Shown here: positions 6,335 to 8,910 of the stretch, one piece after another
How the letters are laid out: each line of letters starts with the position of its first letter
Numbering within the stretch: position 1 is the first letter of the stretch
Assembly: GCA_964525625.1 (NCBI GenBank)
Contig: CAZGKY010000091.1
Coordinates: forward strand, 1-8,910
Length of the DNA: 8,910 bases
Source: Stramentimicrobium sp964525625
Lineage (GTDB): Bacteria > Atribacterota > Phoenicimicrobiia > Phoenicimicrobiales > Stramentimicrobiaceae
Reading direction: 5' to 3'
Position numbers and translations under genes: made by a program
The notes under the pieces: model-generated
The model's input: the letters and a program-made list of their open reading frames with translations, nothing else
Told to the model about the DNA's origin: nothing
Databases searched by the model: none

Positions 6335-7024
6335 ATGATTGGTCAGGTATCTTTTATTACAAATATAAAAACAGGTTGTCTACAGTTTTTAATTGAGGTT
6401 AAAGGTAAACAAGCCCATCTAGGTAGGAAAAGATATGGAGTAAATGCAATAGAAAAAGCGGCGAAAATTATAGATTCGTTGGTACAATATGAAAATTATT
6501 TAATAGATATTGGGAAGGATTATCCTCATTTTGAATGTTATGAATATCCTGGACAGGTTAATATTGGTAAAATTCAGGGGGGTAGTTTTTTTTCAATAGT
6601 TCCAGATTTAGTAAATATGGAAGGTGGAATTGGATTTCTTCCCAATAGAAAATTAGAAGAAATTGAAGATGATGTGCAAAAAATTATTTGTGACAATGAA
6701 GATGAGTGGATTAGAAACCATGCAAAGGTTTATTTTAATGGCTTAAAGAATGAACCTTATATGATGCCTAAAAACCATCCGTTTACTATCAGTTTGAAAA
6801 ATACTTTAGATTCTTTGGGTAGAAAGACTAGGATAATCGGAATGATGGCTTCTTGTGATGCAAGATATTATTATAATCAGGGAAACATGCCAAGTATTGT
6901 TTATGGGGGTATAAATAATGGACAGTCACATGCAGAGAATGAACATGTCTCATTATCTGACATATTAGAAACAGCGGTAGAGTATGCCTGTTTTATTATT
7001 GATTGGTGTGAAAGTTATAATTAA
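6335..7024 (+). pseudogene. N-terminally truncated M20 family metallopeptidase/deacylase
   Basis: The 229 residues match the second part of M20 enzymes (ArgE/DapE/CPG2 type, normally about 380-430 residues). The dimerisation domain has GCLQFLIEVKGKQAHLG (His28 is the conserved dimer-domain His), then GVNAIEKA and VNIGKIQGG. The tail of the catalytic domain carries the last metal ligand in GQSHAENEHV (His199). Missing are the HxD, DxxGxK and EE motifs that hold the two metals and the catalytic Glu. The spot where GEPT/GEPS is expected reads GQVS, so that Glu is also lost. No M20-like sequence lies upstream. The ATG at 6335 has only a weak GGGA at 6327-6330; the better GGGAGG lies 24 nt away. 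A hydrolase is therefore very unlikely. It could still be translated, and it runs into the ThDP gene after 15 nt. A free-standing dimer-domain protein is a less likely alternative. Confidence 0.72.
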
Positions 7025-7039
7025 TTTAATTGGAGGGTA

Positions 7040-8740
7040 ATGGAGTTTATGAATACTTGGGAACTGATTGCCAATATAGTAAAAAAACAAGGAATTGAAT
7101 ACATTTTTGGTATTGGTGATACTGACTTACACTTATATTCTAATGGAATAACAGGATTAACGGCTATTAATCTTCGTTACGAGGGTTCTGCTCCATTCAT
7201 GGCTATGGCTTATTCCAGATTAACTGGGAAATCCGGAGTATGTAGTGCTAGTTCAGGTCCTGGAGTAGCTAACTTAATTCCAGGTGTTTTAGAAGCGTAT
7301 TCAGGTTGTATACCTTTGGTAATATTTGCTCCTTCAGTTGATCAAAGGAATGAAGGAATGGGTGAATTTCAAGAATGCGATCAGAGAAAAATGATGGAAC
7401 CAGTAACTAAATGGAGTGCAAGAATACCTTACAAAGAGAGAATTCCTTGGTATGTTGAGAGGGCTTTTTCGATTGCCATTAATGGCCAACCAGGCCCAGT
7501 CTTTTTGGAAATGCCTATTAATATAGGAGGAAAAGTAACCAGTGGTATTATTGTTGAAGTTGAACCAGTAATTAATTATAAACCTGTTAACAAGTTCAGA
7601 ACTCAAGGTGATCCTGAATTAATATTGGAAGCAGTTGAATTATTAATGTCATCTAAGTATCCAGTTGTTATTGCTGGTAATGGTCTGATGTTATCTGGAG
7701 CGAGGGAAGAATTTAGAGATTTTATAGAACTGATTGGAGCTCCTTTTTTAACTACACCTGGAGGAAGAGGAATTGTTGAAGAAGATCATCCTCTTGCTCT
7801 AGGTGTAAGTGGGATTTATAGGACAGAAATTGCTAAGAAGTATTATAAAGATTCTGATCTTATTGTTTCTTTGGGAAGCAGGAATGAAAGTTTTCAAACT
7901 CATGGTTGGGAAGATTTTCCACGAGGGGCTAAATTTTTACAAGTTGATATATCATCTTTTGAAATCGGAAGAAATTGGAAACCAGATGTTGCTATTGTGG
8001 GAGATGCTAAGCTAGTATTAAAACAACTTAATGTAATGATTAGAGACAAATTTTCCATAAAACGAAAATATACTGAAATCCCTAGAATTAAAAGCTTAAT
8101 CAAAGATAAGAAAAAGTATGAAAATGAAATAAATAAGGAATGTCAAACAGAAGAAATACCAATTCCAGCCAAACGTATTGTGTATGAAATTAGCCAGATA
8201 TTTGGGCAAAATACTATTCTAGTGAATGAAAATGGCTCTCAGGATACTTGGTCTTATTGTTATCCCTATTTTAAGGTTCAAAAAGGCTCTGATTGTATTC
8301 CTGTTGCCGAACAGACTTGTATGGGTATGGGAGTAGTTGGAGCTATTGCAGCTAAAATGGTTAAACCTGAAAAGAAAGTAGTATGTATTGTTGGTGATGG
8401 TGCTTTTCAAATGTATATGAAAGAGTTACCAACTGCTGCCCAATATAAAGCTGGCTGTACGTGGGTTGTGTTAGATAATCAAGCCTTCGGTTGGATTAAA
8501 TATAATCAAAGAAAATATACTGGAAAAGATGTTTCTTCTTTTAAAGTTCAACCAGATTTTGTCAAATGGGCTGAAGCCTGTAATTGTTTTGGTCAGAGAA
8601 TAGAAAAGCCATCCGATATTAAACCATCGCTTCAAGAAGCATTGAGGCTTAATAAAGAGGGGATTCCTGTGGTATTGGATATTATAACCGGGTTGGATTT
8701 ATCTCATTTTGATAAAGCTAAGTTTTTTATGTCTAAATAG
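7040..8740 (+). CDS. ThDP-dependent enzyme, acetolactate synthase / 2-oxoacid decarboxylase superfamily
   Basis: This is a complete 566-residue enzyme with the usual three domains. The pyrimidine domain has the catalytic Glu48 in RYEGSAPFMAMAYSRLTGK and SSGPGVANL (about 71-79), then FQECDQRKMMEPVTKWS and QPGPVFLEMPINI. The middle domain has YPVVIAGNGLMLSGA, TTPGGRGIVEEDHPL and FLQVDIS. The ThDP domain has QTCMGMGVVGAIAAK and GDG at 452-454, ending at LDNQAFGW with Asn480; the usual NN pair reads DN. The motifs suit acetolactate synthase relatives, which include decarboxylases, carboligases and sulfoacetaldehyde acetyltransferase, so the reaction cannot be named. No regulatory ALS subunit is seen, which argues against biosynthetic IlvB. 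GGAGGG (7032-7037) is close to the ATG at 7040; the ATG at 7049 is a plausible alternative start. It follows the M20 remnant by 15 nt and precedes an AOR-type gene by 65 nt. Confidence 0.9.
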   Translation: MEFMNTWELIANIVKKQGIEYIFGIGDTDLHLYSNGITGLTAINLRYEGSAPFMAMAYSRLTGKSGVCSASSGPGVANLIPGVLEAYSGCIPLVIFAPSVDQRNEGMGEFQECDQRKMMEPVTKWSARIPYKERIPWYVERAFSIAINGQPGPVFLEMPINIGGKVTSGIIVEVEPVINYKPVNKFRTQGDPELILEAVELLMSSKYPVVIAGNGLMLSGAREEFRDFIELIGAPFLTTPGGRGIVEEDHPLALGVSGIYRTEIAKKYYKDSDLIVSLGSRNESFQTHGWEDFPRGAKFLQVDISSFEIGRNWKPDVAIVGDAKLVLKQLNVMIRDKFSIKRKYTEIPRIKSLIKDKKKYENEINKECQTEEIPIPAKRIVYEISQIFGQNTILVNENGSQDTWSYCYPYFKVQKGSDCIPVAEQTCMGMGVVGAIAAKMVKPEKKVVCIVGDGAFQMYMKELPTAAQYKAGCTWVVLDNQAFGWIKYNQRKYTGKDVSSFKVQPDFVKWAEACNCFGQRIEKPSDIKPSLQEALRLNKEGIPVVLDIITGLDLSHFDKAKFFMSK

Positions 8741-8805
8741 CCTTAAATTATTTTTAAAAATATCTTTATATGATAATAAAGCCAAAAGAGGAGATTGATT
8801 AAATC

Positions 8806-8910
8806 ATGAGTAATTATAATAGTCAATTATGTTTACGTATTTCTCTTGACAATGCTAGCTTTAAATGTGAGATTATTCCCGAAAAAGTACTGCAAGATTA
8901 CTTAGGCGGT
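8806..8910 (+). CDS. Aldehyde:ferredoxin oxidoreductase family, N-terminal fragment (cut by window end)
   Basis: Only the first 35 codons are in the window, with no stop. They read as the start of the AOR N-terminal domain: a short lead, then LCLRISLDNASFKCEIIPEK and VLQDYLGG, matching the family pattern in which a leucine/VDL strand is followed by an acidic helix and YLGGRG. AOR enzymes are cytosolic tungsten-pterin iron-sulfur proteins of about 600-700 residues that oxidise aldehydes to acids and reduce ferredoxin. The cofactor ligands are beyond the window, so the subtype is unknown. AGAGGAG at 8787-8793 lies 12 nt before the ATG at 8806. The gene follows the ThDP enzyme by 65 nt on the same strand and is probably in the same operon. 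Confidence 0.75.
   Translation, partial: MSNYNSQLCLRISLDNASFKCEIIPEKVLQDYLGG

Noticed and set aside
7809..8015. A 68-codon frame within the ThDP gene in another frame.
   Set aside because: It is fully inside a confident gene, shows no family motif and has no ribosome binding site of note.
7040..8740. Annotation as ilvB, the catalytic subunit of biosynthetic acetolactate synthase.
   Set aside because: No small regulatory subunit or other branched-chain genes are present, and the neighbour is an AOR-type gene. The superfamily motifs alone do not choose the reaction.
1..8910. CRISPR arrays, tRNA or rRNA genes, insertion sequences and attachment sites.
   Set aside because: No regularly spaced repeats, cloverleaf-like segments, transposase motifs or flanking terminal repeats were seen on either strand by eye. 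A covariance-model search was not possible.

Overview
The window comes from a low-GC anaerobic or fermentative bacterium. All intact genes lie on the + strand, with strong GGAGG-type ribosome binding sites and very AT-rich spacers. A TRAP transporter, a corrinoid-methyltransferase-like URO-D protein, a ThDP enzyme and the start of a tungsten aldehyde:ferredoxin oxidoreductase (AOR) gene together suggest a strictly anaerobic heterotroph. Groups such as Atribacterota, Halanaerobiales or other low-GC Firmicutes would fit. The sequence alone does not decide the lineage.

Layout. (1) Positions 1-1841: an intercistronic hairpin, then the small (DctQ-type) and large (DctM-type) membrane subunits of a TRAP transporter; the solute-binding protein is not in view and probably lies just upstream. 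(2) 1842-2156: an AT-rich spacer with a perfect 14-bp inverted repeat. (3) 2157-3293: a URO-D superfamily protein that is not HemE. (4) 3503-5927: a single-chain transketolase followed 25 nt later by a small cyclophilin-fold (TM1367-like) protein. This block is visibly less AT-rich than the TRAP genes. (5) 5928-6334: a 407-bp stretch without a convincing gene, holding two short inverted repeats and two short overlapping open frames on opposite strands. (6) 6335-7024: a headless M20 peptidase/deacylase that has lost nearly all of its metal-binding half and is probably a pseudogene. (7) 7040-8740: a complete ThDP enzyme of the acetolactate synthase/2-oxoacid decarboxylase superfamily. (8) 8806 to the window end: the first 35 codons of an AOR-family gene.

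How the genes may work together. The best-supported functional idea is at the right end. A ThDP enzyme that could decarboxylate a 2-oxo acid to an aldehyde sits 65 nt before an AOR-type oxidoreductase that could oxidise an aldehyde to the acid and reduce ferredoxin. A TRAP importer for an organic acid at the left end would suit a catabolic island, but the shared substrate is not visible. Transketolase would supply or drain pentose phosphates and may simply be a housekeeping neighbour. No clearly new defence, mobile or RNA system was found. The most useful leads are the ThDP-AOR pair, the decayed M20 gene and the inverted repeats.
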